Under the pieces are notes generated by a model. That model was given only the letters and a program-made list of their open reading frames with translations. It was not told the DNA's origin and searched no databases. Position numbers and translations under genes: made by a program. From Pelagihabitans sp947500445 (lineage in GTDB: Bacteria > Bacteroidota > Bacteroidia > Flavobacteriales > Flavobacteriaceae): a stretch of 64,000 bases of DNA. Below are positions 7,152-16,373 of this stretch, piece by piece (the first letter of the stretch is position 1; the number at the start of each line of letters is the position of its first letter). Where the stretch lies: contig NZ_JBNGOP010000001.1 of assembly GCF_050589625.1 (NCBI RefSeq), forward strand, positions 62,001-126,000. The letters are read 5' to 3'.

Positions 7152-8282
7152 ATGAAACCCTTACAAATGAAAAACCTATATCTATTACTGTTCACGGTGG
7201 CCTTTGCCCTAGCGAGTTGTAAATCGAGCAAATATGCGGATTTGGGCGATGGGCTTTTTGCCGACATCAAAACCAATATGGGCGACGTGGTCGTAAAACT
7301 CGAATATGAAAAAACGCCGGTTACCGTTGCCAACTTTGTTTCCTTGGCAGAAGGTAAAAATACTTTTGTTGCGGAAGAGTTCAAAGGTAAAAAATACTAT
7401 GATGGACTTACCTTCCACAGGATCATGAAAGATTTTATGATCCAAGGGGGAGATCCCACTGGAACGGGAAGCGGTAGTCCGGGATATAAATTCAAGGACG
7501 AATTCCACGATTCGTTGACCCACTACAAGGCGGGAATTCTCAGCATGGCAAATTCAGGGCCTAAGACCAATGGCAGTCAATTTTTTATTACGCATAAAGA
7601 AACGCCTTGGCTCGATGGAAAGCACTCCGTTTTTGGGGAAGTGGTAGAAGGCATGGCCGTAGTCGATTCTATTGCCAATGTCACCGTAGGAGCTCAAAAC
7701 CGACCCGAATCGCCGGTAACCATGAATACCGTGGAAATCATACGCAACGGGCGGGATGCCAAAAAATTTAAGGCGGACAAGGTATTGACTGCCTATTTTG
7801 CCGAGGAAGAACGGATATTGGCCGCAAAGAAAAAGCTCCTGGCCGATACGGCAGCAGCCTTCAAAACAGATGAAGAAAAGGCTACTTCACTTCCTTCAGG
7901 GCTAAAAACGTTAACCCTTACGGAGGGTACGGGCACCAAACCTGCAGTGGGCCAAAAGGTAATGGTGAAATACGCAGGTTACCTGAGCGATGGTACTTTG
8001 TTCGATAGCAATTACGAAGATGTACTCGTTAAATTCGATAAGTTTGACGAGCGTATGAAAGCGGCCGGTAGGTACGAGCCCACCCCAATGGATTACAGCC
8101 CTGACGCCAGCTTGATCGCCGGTTTCAAGGAAGGCTTGATGACCATGAAAGTCGGGGATAAAGTGCGCCTGTTCATCCCCCCACATTTGGGTTATGGCGA
8201 GCAAAATTACGGTCCGATTCCCGGTGGTTCCAATTTGGTTTTTGATATCGAGATTACCGGTATGGCGGAAACCGAAGAGTAG
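7152..8282 (+). CDS. Lipoprotein with fused cyclophilin and FKBP peptidyl-prolyl isomerase domains
   Basis: A 376-residue double prolyl isomerase. After a signal peptide with lipobox LASC (start at 7152, or 7167 for a more typical signal), a cyclophilin domain spans about residues 35-205, with FHRIMKDFMIQGGDP, the SMANSGPKTNGSQFFIT core and WLDGKHSVFGEV. A charged helical linker follows, and then an FKBP domain from about 245 to 376 with VKYAGYLSDGTLFDSN and FIPPHLGYGEQ. An insertion around DKFDERMKAAGRYEPTP interrupts the FKBP domain. It probably assists folding of periplasmic or outer-membrane proteins together with GldI, with which it is likely co-transcribed. Confidence 0.93.
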   Translation: MKPLQMKNLYLLLFTVAFALASCKSSKYADLGDGLFADIKTNMGDVVVKLEYEKTPVTVANFVSLAEGKNTFVAEEFKGKKYYDGLTFHRIMKDFMIQGGDPTGTGSGSPGYKFKDEFHDSLTHYKAGILSMANSGPKTNGSQFFITHKETPWLDGKHSVFGEVVEGMAVVDSIANVTVGAQNRPESPVTMNTVEIIRNGRDAKKFKADKVLTAYFAEEERILAAKKKLLADTAAAFKTDEEKATSLPSGLKTLTLTEGTGTKPAVGQKVMVKYAGYLSDGTLFDSNYEDVLVKFDKFDERMKAAGRYEPTPMDYSPDASLIAGFKEGLMTMKVGDKVRLFIPPHLGYGEQNYGPIPGGSNLVFDIEITGMAETEE

Positions 8283-8289
8283 CGGCCGT

Positions 8290-8314
8290 TACCATTTTAA
8301 CCTTGAAATGATAT
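8290..8314. repeat. Decayed terminal repeat of the 145-162 bp element family
   Basis: TACCATTTTAACCTTG followed by AAATGATAT resembles the solitary end at 2825-2850 with a few substitutions (TAACCTTG instead of TAACTTTG; GATAT instead of GGTAT). It lies just after the PPIase stop codon. Confidence 0.45.
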
Positions 8315-8353
8315 AAAGCATACGCTTACGGGCAGATATTTGCTGCGTTCATA

Positions 8354-8391
8354 AAAAAAGACCCTATCCACAACTGGATCGGGTCTTTTTT
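8354..8391. terminator. Bidirectional terminator
   Basis: An 11-bp perfect stem AAAAAAGACCC (8354-8364) / GGGTCTTTTTT (8381-8391), with an inner ATCCA/TGGAT pairing, sits between the converging PPIase and M48 genes. A- and T-tracts on both sides support termination in both directions. Confidence 0.85.
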
Positions 8392-8436
8392 ATAAGGAAC
8401 ATCACGGTACTACCTTATAGCAGGACCGTTATGCCG

Positions 8437-9204
8437 TTATTTTGCGTCTTGCTCTTCTGCCCACTTTTTGGCCCGCTCCGCACGTTTTGCGGATCCTGGA
8501 TGCGAGGAGGTCAAAGACCCCTTACCACCGTCGCCGCTTAAGTCGGCCAGTTTTTGAAAAGCGCCTTCCATGGCATGGTAATCATAGTTATGCGCCACCA
8601 AAAATTTAAACCCGTACGCGTCCGAAGCGGACTCGTTCGACTGTGAAAATTGGGCGTTGAGCACATTTTCGACAAAACCGCCCACCTCATCGTCGGCCAG
8701 TACTTTTCCGGCACCGGTATTGGCTACCGCTACATCTTTGGCAGCGGAAATGGTGTATGCGGATTGGTAGCGTTTTTTGGAATGTCCCAGTTTCACATGT
8801 CCGATTTCATGACCGATTACGCTCAAAATTTCGGCGTCGGTCATCAGGTCCATGAGTCCGGCCATTATCCTAACACTGCCATCAGGTGTAGCAAATGCGT
8901 TAACATCTACCACCTCGTATACCTTAAAGTTCAATTCCAGTCCGTCCTCGGTCTCCAATCCTTCCACCAATTTTGCCAAACGGTCGCCGTAAGGGCTTCC
9001 GACCGCTGCTATGGGGTTGTTTTCATCCATCCATACAACGGATTGTAAGGATAGGGCCGCCATGTCCTCATCGGATAGCGTAGCCGCCTTGGTCACCTTT
9101 TTGGCAGCATCCACATTGCCCTTTTTCAATAATTTTTTTCCGAACTGTGCCTGTACAGATACTCCTGCCATAACGATAACAAGGAGCGTAATCACTTTTT
9201 TCAT
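8437..9204 (-). CDS. Secreted M48-family metalloprotease
   Basis: A 255-residue zinc peptidase (BepA/LoiP-like M48 subgroup) with a signal peptide ending VQAQ and the zinc motif HEIGH at residues 132-136; the third ligand is the Glu in the NESASDAYGF segment. Such proteins handle misfolded outer-membrane or periplasmic proteins. The ATG at 9204 gives a compact signal peptide; an ATG at 9222 is an alternative. A near-consensus -7 box (TATCTTTA, complement of 9237-9244) lies just upstream, so the gene probably has its own promoter although the next minus-strand gene ends only 87 nt away. Confidence 0.88.
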   Translation of the reverse strand: MKKVITLLVIVMAGVSVQAQFGKKLLKKGNVDAAKKVTKAATLSDEDMAALSLQSVVWMDENNPIAAVGSPYGDRLAKLVEGLETEDGLELNFKVYEVVDVNAFATPDGSVRIMAGLMDLMTDAEILSVIGHEIGHVKLGHSKKRYQSAYTISAAKDVAVANTGAGKVLADDEVGGFVENVLNAQFSQSNESASDAYGFKFLVAHNYDYHAMEGAFQKLADLSGDGGKGSLTSSHPGSAKRAERAKKWAEEQDAK

Positions 9205-9290
9205 AAGATACGTTTTCTTCATATTTGTTAATGCGCTAAAGATAGTAGTTTCCCTAGGCCGGGTATTCCCCCTTTTCAGGGAAATAACGT

Positions 9291-10457
9291 TTATTCCCAT
9301 CCAAAATTGTCCATCCACATTTCGGTATTTTTCTTGCCGGGAAGGTAATTTAGATCCAACCGCAGCTCATACACTTCCGAAATCGGGCTTACCTCGCCTT
9401 TCACCAAACGAAGGTCCAAACTGTCCATATAGATTTCCGCCCTTTCCCAAGAGCCCGTTTTAAAACCTTTAATAGCACTGGAATCCTTTAAAATCTGGCC
9501 CCAATGCTGCCCGGTAAGAAAAAGGGTGGCATCTTCAAAAGCATCGCTTTCCTCGGTAAGGTAATAATCAAAATATATTTTTTTCACTTTGGTAAAATCT
9601 ACGGGACTGCCCGTCACCTTATCGAACATGGGAAGAAAACAAGTGAATTTTCGTTTCACATCATTACTGTTCTTTAAGCGTACGGCATTGGTAGGATTTC
9701 CAAATTTATTTTTCCCAAAAGCCTGGCCTGAGGACTCAAATCCCCGATAGGCCAATATTTGTCGGAAATGCGGGGTATCTTCAAAATCCATTACAAATGG
9801 GCTGGTGATGGTATCGGGTTTCGCGGAAAGTGCCGCAACAAAATCACCGGCAGGGAGGTCGTTGCCCACCCGGATCCGGTGTACATAAATAGCCGAGCTA
9901 TCCGCTTGATGGGTATTATAGGGATTCAAAGAGAGGCTAGCAGTATTCGGGATAGGGCTCTTGTCGCCCACCCAATTTTTGCAGTCGGCCAACGCTTCTT
10001 TTAAATCTACTTTTACCTTGATCCACCGATCGTAATTGCCGTGAAAGTTATTGGCGATTTCGTGGCATCCTCCAAAATTCCCCTCATCATCCTTGTAGTT
10101 GAACTTTAAAGCGGTAATCCAACTATCCTTGGGCACGTAGAGTTCCAGTTCCAAATAATCCGCTTCCCTAAAATTGATCGGATACCCATATAATTTTTTG
10201 AGATCGATAAAACCGTCGGAAAACTCTTGATCGGTGGTAATGCCGATTGCCGGCTTCCCCGCAATGGATTCCAACGAAACCGAACAGCCTGAACAGGATA
10301 GGGTGCCATCGGCGATCATGGACTGGTCCAAAGCATCTTCCCCGAGTTCAAGAACGAAGGTAGCGGCGTCGGTACTTTCGATTACGTTTCCGGTATCGTT
10401 CGTAGTTTTACAGCCAACAAGGACCGTCAACAGTAAAAAAAAAGCGATTTGTTTCAT
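9291..10457 (-). CDS. Large lipoprotein with two beta-sandwich-like regions, function unknown
   Basis: A 388-residue lipoprotein with a short signal peptide and lipobox (LVGC, Cys at about 16). I do not recognise a named family. The mature part looks like two carbohydrate-binding-like beta sandwiches: a first region around residues 50-215 with a Cys pair (LSCSGC) and segments such as ADYLELELYVPKD and NYDRWIKVKVDLKEAL, and a second around 230-388 with KIYFDYYLTEES and SWERAEIYMDSL and the closing WMDNFGWE. These patterns are common in domains that read as a line of sight to glycans, but no catalytic residues are evident. It starts 1 nt before the end of pepD (same strand), so it is probably co-transcribed with pepD. 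Confidence 0.7.
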   Translation of the reverse strand: MKQIAFFLLLTVLVGCKTTNDTGNVIESTDAATFVLELGEDALDQSMIADGTLSCSGCSVSLESIAGKPAIGITTDQEFSDGFIDLKKLYGYPINFREADYLELELYVPKDSWITALKFNYKDDEGNFGGCHEIANNFHGNYDRWIKVKVDLKEALADCKNWVGDKSPIPNTASLSLNPYNTHQADSSAIYVHRIRVGNDLPAGDFVAALSAKPDTITSPFVMDFEDTPHFRQILAYRGFESSGQAFGKNKFGNPTNAVRLKNSNDVKRKFTCFLPMFDKVTGSPVDFTKVKKIYFDYYLTEESDAFEDATLFLTGQHWGQILKDSSAIKGFKTGSWERAEIYMDSLDLRLVKGEVSPISEVYELRLDLNYLPGKKNTEMWMDNFGWE

Positions 10458-10458
10458 A

Positions 10459-11922
10459 TTAATGTAGTTTAGGTATCTTTTTCAAAACGTCCAATAAAAA
10501 TCCCCAGAACTTTTGTACCGAAGAAATTTGAACACGCTCGTCAGGGGAATGTGCTCCCAAAATGGTGGGGCCAAAACTGATCATATCCATTTCGGGATAA
10601 TGCCTGCCCAGAATACCACATTCCAATCCGGCATGGCATGCCACAACCTTGGGTCGTTCTCCGAATCGTTCCGTGTAGGTTTCTTCCAGCACTTTTAATA
10701 TGGGCGATTTCGGATTGGGTTTCCATCCCGGGTAATCTCCGCTGAAGGTTACTTGGTATCCCGCTTTTTCGAACGTTTCCCGCAAGTTGCCGGCCAATTC
10801 CATTTTGCCCGTCTCCAACGAAGAGCGGGTCAAACAACTTATTTGGATACGGCCATCCCGAACGGTTACCCTGGCAATATTGTTCGAAGTTTCCACCAAA
10901 TCAGGAATTTCGGCACTCATGGCATATACGCCATTATGTGCCGTTTTCAATGCTTCCAATAGCGCAGCTTGGGCTTCTTGTTTCATTGGAGGACCGGAAG
11001 CGGTTACCAGCATTGTTCCGATATTCATTTCGGGGTCTAATTTTTTATGGGTGGTCACAATCGTCTCGGCGGACCGATGCATCCTTGCCTCAAAATCGCT
11101 TGCCCCGTCTTTGGGTACCGCAACAAGGGCTTTGCTCTCTCTTGGAATCGCATTTCTAAGGCCACCGCCTTCTATTTGAATGATTCGCATACCTGAGGGA
11201 CCACTTTCCGCAAACAACAAGCCGTTCATGATCGTATTGGCATTTCCCAATCCTTTATGTATCTCGATACCACTGTGGCCGCCCGATAGCCCTTTTACGG
11301 TAATTTCATACGTCACATGATCCCGTAACGGCAGATCGCTTTCGTAGGTACCTTCGGCCGTGACATCTATTCCCCCTGCACATCCGATATCCAGTTCATC
11401 ATCTTCTTCCGTATCCAGATTCAGTAGAATAGTTCCTTGAAGCACGTTTGGCTCCAATCCCAACGCTCCGGTCATCCCCGTTTCCTCATCGATGGTAAAC
11501 AAGGCTTCCAACGGTGGGTGCGCTATTTCGGTACCCTCTAAAAGTGCCATTATCGTAGCCACTCCTAGTCCATTATCGGCGCCCAAAGTAGTTCCTTTGG
11601 CCTTTACCCAATCCCCGTCGATATACATCGCTATCCCTTGGGTGTCGAAATCAAATTTGGTATCGGCATTTTTTTGGTGTACCATATCCAAATGGGATTG
11701 CAAGGTCATCATTTTACGGTTTTCCATTCCCGGACTGGCCGGTTTTCGGATGATAACGTTCCCTATGGTATCGGTAAACGTCTCCAACCCCAGCGATTTT
11801 CCAAAGTTGACCATAAATCGGATTACCCGCTCCTCTTTTTTCGACGGTCGGGGCACGGCATTAAGATCGGCAAATTTGTTCCATAGCCTTTGAGGCTCCA
11901 AGGATCGTATATCAGGGTTCAT
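10459..11922 (-). CDS. pepD: Aminoacyl-histidine dipeptidase (cytosolic nonspecific dipeptidase), M20 family
   Basis: Hydrolyses Xaa-His and other dipeptides. The 487-residue protein shows the M20C layout: opening AVPRPSKKEERV, the first metal motif SHLDMVH, the bridging Asp in GADNGLGV, catalytic Glu in TIDEETGMTG, NLDTEEDD, the dimerisation (lid) domain with GGHSGIEIHKGLGNAN, and the late motif ECGILG. A -7 box (TATTTTTG, complement of 11940-11947) lies 17 nt upstream of the start. The following gene on the same strand is the two-domain lipoprotein. Confidence 0.96.
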   Translation of the reverse strand: MNPDIRSLEPQRLWNKFADLNAVPRPSKKEERVIRFMVNFGKSLGLETFTDTIGNVIIRKPASPGMENRKMMTLQSHLDMVHQKNADTKFDFDTQGIAMYIDGDWVKAKGTTLGADNGLGVATIMALLEGTEIAHPPLEALFTIDEETGMTGALGLEPNVLQGTILLNLDTEEDDELDIGCAGGIDVTAEGTYESDLPLRDHVTYEITVKGLSGGHSGIEIHKGLGNANTIMNGLLFAESGPSGMRIIQIEGGGLRNAIPRESKALVAVPKDGASDFEARMHRSAETIVTTHKKLDPEMNIGTMLVTASGPPMKQEAQAALLEALKTAHNGVYAMSAEIPDLVETSNNIARVTVRDGRIQISCLTRSSLETGKMELAGNLRETFEKAGYQVTFSGDYPGWKPNPKSPILKVLEETYTERFGERPKVVACHAGLECGILGRHYPEMDMISFGPTILGAHSPDERVQISSVQKFWGFLLDVLKKIPKLH

Positions 11923-11939
11923 CAGTAAGAAGGTTTTCC

Positions 11940-11947
11940 CAAAAATA
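11940..11947 (-). promoter_or_regulatory. -7 box of pepD
   Basis: TATTTTTG on the minus strand (TAnnTTTG consensus), 17 nt before the pepD start codon. Confidence 0.5.
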
Positions 11948-11979
11948 AGATTTAAAAATCGGCATGTAGGTTAAATAGC

Positions 11980-11987
11980 TAAATTTG
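11980..11987 (+). promoter_or_regulatory. -7 box of the DUF3810 gene
   Basis: TAAATTTG fits TAnnTTTG and lies 31 nt before the ATG at 12019, divergent from the pepD promoter. Confidence 0.45.
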
Positions 11988-12018
11988 ATATTTTAGAATC
12001 CATGTTTGTAAAATTCAT

Positions 12019-13086
12019 ATGAAGGATAACCTGCGTAAAGGGATTGCGCTTGCCATACTACCTCAAATTTTGTTCGTTAAATGGTTCGGAAACCGCCCGG
12101 AATGGGTAGAACAGTATTATAGTAAGGGACTTTACCCGGAAATAAGTGGTCTGTTTCGCTGGGCGTTTGGGTGGATCCCTTTTTCCATCGGGGAGTTGGT
12201 ATACAGTCTGCTGTTGCTCAGCATACTGTGGTACCTTGTGCATAAGTGGCGCCATATCAAAAGAAAACCCTTTCGGTTTCTGATCAATGTCGTGGCCGTA
12301 CTGTCCGTTTTTTATTTCACGTTCCATTTGGTCTGGGGCCTCAATTACTACCGTCGCCCAATTGCCGAAAACTTGGCGATAACCGATAGCATTACCAAGC
12401 CGGAATTACTGAAACTGACCGAACGATTGATCCAAAAAACGAATACCCTACAATTTTCTTTGACCGGCGACAGTACCCAAATGGTAAACGTTCCCTATCC
12501 CCAAGAGGAAATTTTTCAAAAAACGGTATACGGATATGCAGAGATAAAAAAAAGAATTCCTTTTTTAACCTACACCAACCCGAGCATTAAGGCTTCGGGC
12601 TATAGCACCTTATCGAGTTATCTGGGTATCGGGGGCTATTTGAACCCTTTTACCAACGAGGCCCAAGTAAATGCATTGACGCCCGCTTTTAGACTTCCCG
12701 TAATCAGTGGACATGAAATTGGCCACCAGATCGGGTATGCCGCTGAAAATGAAACCAATTTTATCGGTTATTTGGTAACCGTGCGCCACAAAGACCCTTA
12801 CTTTCAATATTCGGCCTATGCCTACGCGCTCAGCCATTGCTTAAGTGCCATCGCCAGGGAAAATGAAACGGAATTCGAACAATTGTACAGCACCCTCAAC
12901 AACGGTGTGAAGGCCAACTACCAAGAACTCCGTGATTTTTATACGCGTTATGAAAATCCTTTCGAGCCTATTTTTGAATCCGTTTTCAGTACGTTTTTAA
13001 AGGCCAACAATCAGGCAGATGGCATACAAAGCTATGGAAGGGTGGTCAGTCTTATGGTCGGTTACCATAAAAAGCATCCGATATAG
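12019..13086 (+). CDS. DUF3810 membrane protein with a zincin-like HEIGH motif
   Basis: A 355-residue protein of the DUF3810 family. Three hydrophobic segments occupy the first 120 residues (about 8-22, 50-75, 90-110), followed by a soluble domain carrying HEIGHQ at 232-237 and a downstream Glu-rich NETNFIGYL segment, which together resemble the HExxH...E zinc site of metallopeptidases. The soluble domain probably faces the periplasm, but topology is inferred. No substrate is known. The gene is monocistronic and divergent from pepD. Confidence 0.85.
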   Translation: MKDNLRKGIALAILPQILFVKWFGNRPEWVEQYYSKGLYPEISGLFRWAFGWIPFSIGELVYSLLLLSILWYLVHKWRHIKRKPFRFLINVVAVLSVFYFTFHLVWGLNYYRRPIAENLAITDSITKPELLKLTERLIQKTNTLQFSLTGDSTQMVNVPYPQEEIFQKTVYGYAEIKKRIPFLTYTNPSIKASGYSTLSSYLGIGGYLNPFTNEAQVNALTPAFRLPVISGHEIGHQIGYAAENETNFIGYLVTVRHKDPYFQYSAYAYALSHCLSAIARENETEFEQLYSTLNNGVKANYQELRDFYTRYENPFEPIFESVFSTFLKANNQADGIQSYGRVVSLMVGYHKKHPI

Positions 13087-13131
13087 CCCCGTTGCACCCC
13101 CAGTATCCTATAGCTTATCAGAAATGGTAGA

Positions 13132-13293
13132 ATACCAATTTAACTTTGAAATAGCACAAATAAATAGTTTCTTTTTCAGTTATTATTCGTTAAAAAAAAT
13201 AACCATAGCTACGGCTATGCTTCCGTTTTTTGCCTTGAATACCTAAAAAATAATTCAATTTCTATACGTGTTATTTTAAAGCTAAATTGGTAT
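13132..13293. mobile_element. Short inverted-repeat (MITE-like) element, copy 1
   Basis: A 162-bp element bounded by ATACCAATTTAACTTTG at 13132 and the imperfect complement ending AAATTGGTAT at 13293. The centre holds a short hairpin (CATAGC / GCTATG) around 13204-13219. Its body matches the reverse complement of 35185-35329, including GAAATTGAATTATTTTTTAG and CTGAAAAAGAAAC. It contains no coding frame. Together with flanks it fills the 304-bp gap between the DUF3810 and amidohydrolase genes; a possible promoter (TATTTTTA near 13354) lies after it. Confidence 0.75.
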
Positions 13294-13390
13294 AAAATCA
13301 CCGTTGAAACGTTAAAATATCCCGACAAGAGGATAAAATTACGCTACTTCCCCTATTTTTAACGGGACTAATAACCTGATACCTTACCAG

Positions 13391-16342
13391 ATGAAACAAA
13401 GAATGTTTGCCCTAACCTTTTTTTGGTGCGCAACGGCCGTTTTTGCCCAAGAATACTTTCCAAAAAACGATGGCGTAAAGGCTAACGACAACAACTACAC
13501 CGCTTTTACAAACGCCAAGATCTATGTGACACCGGACGAGGTCATCGACAATGGAACACTTTTGATACAAAAGGGAAAAGTGGTCGCTACGGGAAAAGCG
13601 ATAGCGATTCCAAAAAATACGGTAACCATCGATTTAAAAGGAAAACAGATTTATCCCTCGTTTATCGATTTGTACTCCGACTTTGGAATTGAAAAACCCG
13701 AAAAAGCCAAGAGCGATGGTCGGTCCGCGGTTTACGAACCGTCGCGGGAGGGCTTTTATTGGAACGACCATATCATGCCCGAAAATGATGCGGTCACAAA
13801 ATTCACCTATGACGATAAGAAAGCGAAAGCGCTTCGAAACCTAGGTTTTGGAGTGGTCAACGCACATATCCCGGACGGAATTGCCAGAGGTACCGGGGTG
13901 TTGATCGCCCTCAACCCCCATGGAAATGAAGCGGACCGTATTTTAGAAGACCGCTCGGGCCATTATTTTTCTTTCAAAAAGAGTATCGCCAAACGACAGT
14001 CGTACCCAACATCCTTAATGGGGGCCATGGCCTTGATGCGACAAATGTATTATGATGCCGATTGGTACGCCAAGGGCAACGTAACCACCAAGGACCGTTC
14101 TTTGGAGGCGTTGAACGCCAATAAGGGCCAGGTACAAATTTTTGAGGCCGGCGACAAGGGCAATGTGATCCGGGCCGATGGAATCGGTGATCAATTTGGC
14201 ATTCAATATGTAATTGTAGGTGGTGGGGACGAGTACGAACGGGTAGCGGATATCAAGGCAACGGAGGCCACATTAGTATTGCCCTTGAATTTTCCCGAGG
14301 CCTACGACGTGTCCAACCCTTACGACTCGGAGTATGTGTCGCTGTCGGACATGCGGCATTGGGACCAAGCACCATCAAACCCAAAAATACTTGCCGAAAA
14401 CAATGTTCCGTTCGCATTTACGCTTCATAAACTAAAGTCTACCAAAGCGTTCGACGCAAAAATAAAAAAAGCTTTGGCGCGAGGATTATCCAAAAAAGAG
14501 GCCTTGGCCGCCCTTACCACCGTTCCCGCCAGAATTTTGGGAAAATCGGCCGAAATAGGGTCGTTGAAAAAAGGTAGTCAGGCCAACTTTATCGTTACCT
14601 CAGGTGATCTGTTCGCCTCCGGTACGGTACTCTACGAAAATTGGGTACAAGGACGTAAAAACGTAATCAACGATTTTTCCAAAAAAGACCTAAGGGGCGA
14701 CTATACACTCGCTATCGGGAATCAGCGTTTTTCATTAGCGATCAAAGGAACCGCTGCAAAACAAACGGCCGAGGTAAAAAAAGACACCCTGGTATTGACT
14801 TCCAAATTTAACCATGCGGGCAATTGGTTCGAATTAAGTTTCAATGAGGCGAAAAAGGAAAGTTACCGGCTTGTGGCCAACGTCCTTGAAAATACAACTG
14901 ATATAAGCGGTAAGGCCGTTTTGCCAAAGGGAGCGGAGCGTTCGTTCACCGTGACCCGGACAAAAGCCTTTGAGGATACTAAAAAAGAAGATTCCAAAAC
15001 GCAGGAAACGCCTGGCCCGATTTCGGTCAAGTTTCCCAATGTCGCCTATGGCTATGATGCCATTCCGAAACCGCAAAACACCCTTTTCAGGAATGCGACG
15101 GTATGGACAGGAGAATCGGAAGGTGTCCTAGAAAATACCGATGTTTTGGTCAAAAATGGAAAAATCGTAAAAATCGGTAAAGATTTAAATGCCGGTGGCG
15201 CCCAGGTCATCGATGCTACCGGAAAACACCTGACAGCGGGTATTATAGACGAACACAGCCATATTGCCGCACTATCCGTCAACGAGGCCGGTCACAATTC
15301 CACCGCAGAGGTAAAAATGGAAGACGTGGTCGACCCCGAGGACAAGGGCATCTACCATGCTTTGGCCGGTGGCGTGACCTCTTTGCAGTTGTTACACGGA
15401 TCGGCAAACCCCATAGGGGGAAGATCGGCCATTATGAAACTTAAATGGGGCGAAAGTGCCGATAACATGATTTATGGGAACACGCCAAAGTTCATCAAAT
15501 TCGCATTGGGCGAAAACGTAAAACAAAGCAATTGGGGCAGTTTTAATCGATTTCCACAGACCCGGATGGGCGTTGAACAGGTATTCACCAATTACTTTCA
15601 GCGTGCCAAAGAGTATGAAATACGGAAGAAGAGCGGTCAACCGTACCGAACGGACGAGGAAATGGAGACCTTGGTAGAAATTTTAAACGGGGAACGTTTT
15701 ATCAGTTGCCATTCCTATGTACAGAGTGAAATAAACATGATGATGAAAGTTGCGGAAAAATTCGGATTTCGCATGAACACCTTTACCCATATTCTAGAGG
15801 GGTACAAAGTGGCCGATAAAATGGCCGAACACGGTGTGGGCGGCGGTACCTTTAGCGACTGGTGGGCCTATAAATATGAGGTGAACGATGCCATTCCCTA
15901 CAACGCGGCCATCATGCAAAGCCAAGGGGTTACGGTAGCCATCAATAGCGATGATGCCGAAATGATCCGGAGATTGAACCAAGAGGCCGCTAAAATTGTC
16001 AAATACGGGGGCCTTAGCGAAGAGGAGGCTTGGAAAATGGTGACCATAAACCCAGCAAAATTATTACATCTGGAGGAGCGTACCGGAAGCATCAAAAACG
16101 GAAAAGATGCCGATTTGGTCCTGTGGAGCGGGCACCCTATGTCCGTTTACACCAAGGCTGAAAAAACGATGATCGACGGCGCAATTTTCTTTGATCTGCA
16201 AAAAGATGGGGAACTGCGAAAATCGGTCCGCGAGGAGCGCAACCGCCTCATCGGAAAAATGTTGACGGAAAAAGACAAAGGCGGTAAAACGCAACCTCCG
16301 AAAATGAACAAGAAAGAACAAATGCACTGCCAATCCCGATAA
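13391..16342 (+). CDS. Secreted double amidohydrolase, first domain degenerate
   Basis: A 983-residue protein with a signal peptide ending VFAQ and two amidohydrolase-superfamily domains in tandem. The C-terminal half (from about residue 560) keeps the metal-site pattern: HSH at 622-624, CHSYVQSE, FTHILEG and the final Asp at about 854 (INSDD). The N-terminal half (about 35-440) has the composite beta-sandwich and barrel pattern but reads PSFIDLYSDFG where the HxH should be, so it probably lacks metal. Family members cleave C-N bonds in diverse substrates, including imidazolonepropionase- and dipeptidase-like activities; the substrate is unknown. The downstream amidohydrolase-like gene follows after 31 nt. 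Confidence 0.88.
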   Translation: MKQRMFALTFFWCATAVFAQEYFPKNDGVKANDNNYTAFTNAKIYVTPDEVIDNGTLLIQKGKVVATGKAIAIPKNTVTIDLKGKQIYPSFIDLYSDFGIEKPEKAKSDGRSAVYEPSREGFYWNDHIMPENDAVTKFTYDDKKAKALRNLGFGVVNAHIPDGIARGTGVLIALNPHGNEADRILEDRSGHYFSFKKSIAKRQSYPTSLMGAMALMRQMYYDADWYAKGNVTTKDRSLEALNANKGQVQIFEAGDKGNVIRADGIGDQFGIQYVIVGGGDEYERVADIKATEATLVLPLNFPEAYDVSNPYDSEYVSLSDMRHWDQAPSNPKILAENNVPFAFTLHKLKSTKAFDAKIKKALARGLSKKEALAALTTVPARILGKSAEIGSLKKGSQANFIVTSGDLFASGTVLYENWVQGRKNVINDFSKKDLRGDYTLAIGNQRFSLAIKGTAAKQTAEVKKDTLVLTSKFNHAGNWFELSFNEAKKESYRLVANVLENTTDISGKAVLPKGAERSFTVTRTKAFEDTKKEDSKTQETPGPISVKFPNVAYGYDAIPKPQNTLFRNATVWTGESEGVLENTDVLVKNGKIVKIGKDLNAGGAQVIDATGKHLTAGIIDEHSHIAALSVNEAGHNSTAEVKMEDVVDPEDKGIYHALAGGVTSLQLLHGSANPIGGRSAIMKLKWGESADNMIYGNTPKFIKFALGENVKQSNWGSFNRFPQTRMGVEQVFTNYFQRAKEYEIRKKSGQPYRTDEEMETLVEILNGERFISCHSYVQSEINMMMKVAEKFGFRMNTFTHILEGYKVADKMAEHGVGGGTFSDWWAYKYEVNDAIPYNAAIMQSQGVTVAINSDDAEMIRRLNQEAAKIVKYGGLSEEEAWKMVTINPAKLLHLEERTGSIKNGKDADLVLWSGHPMSVYTKAEKTMIDGAIFFDLQKDGELRKSVREERNRLIGKMLTEKDKGGKTQPPKMNKKEQMHCQSR

Positions 16343-16373
16343 TATGTCACTATACCAATTATACCGATATCCC

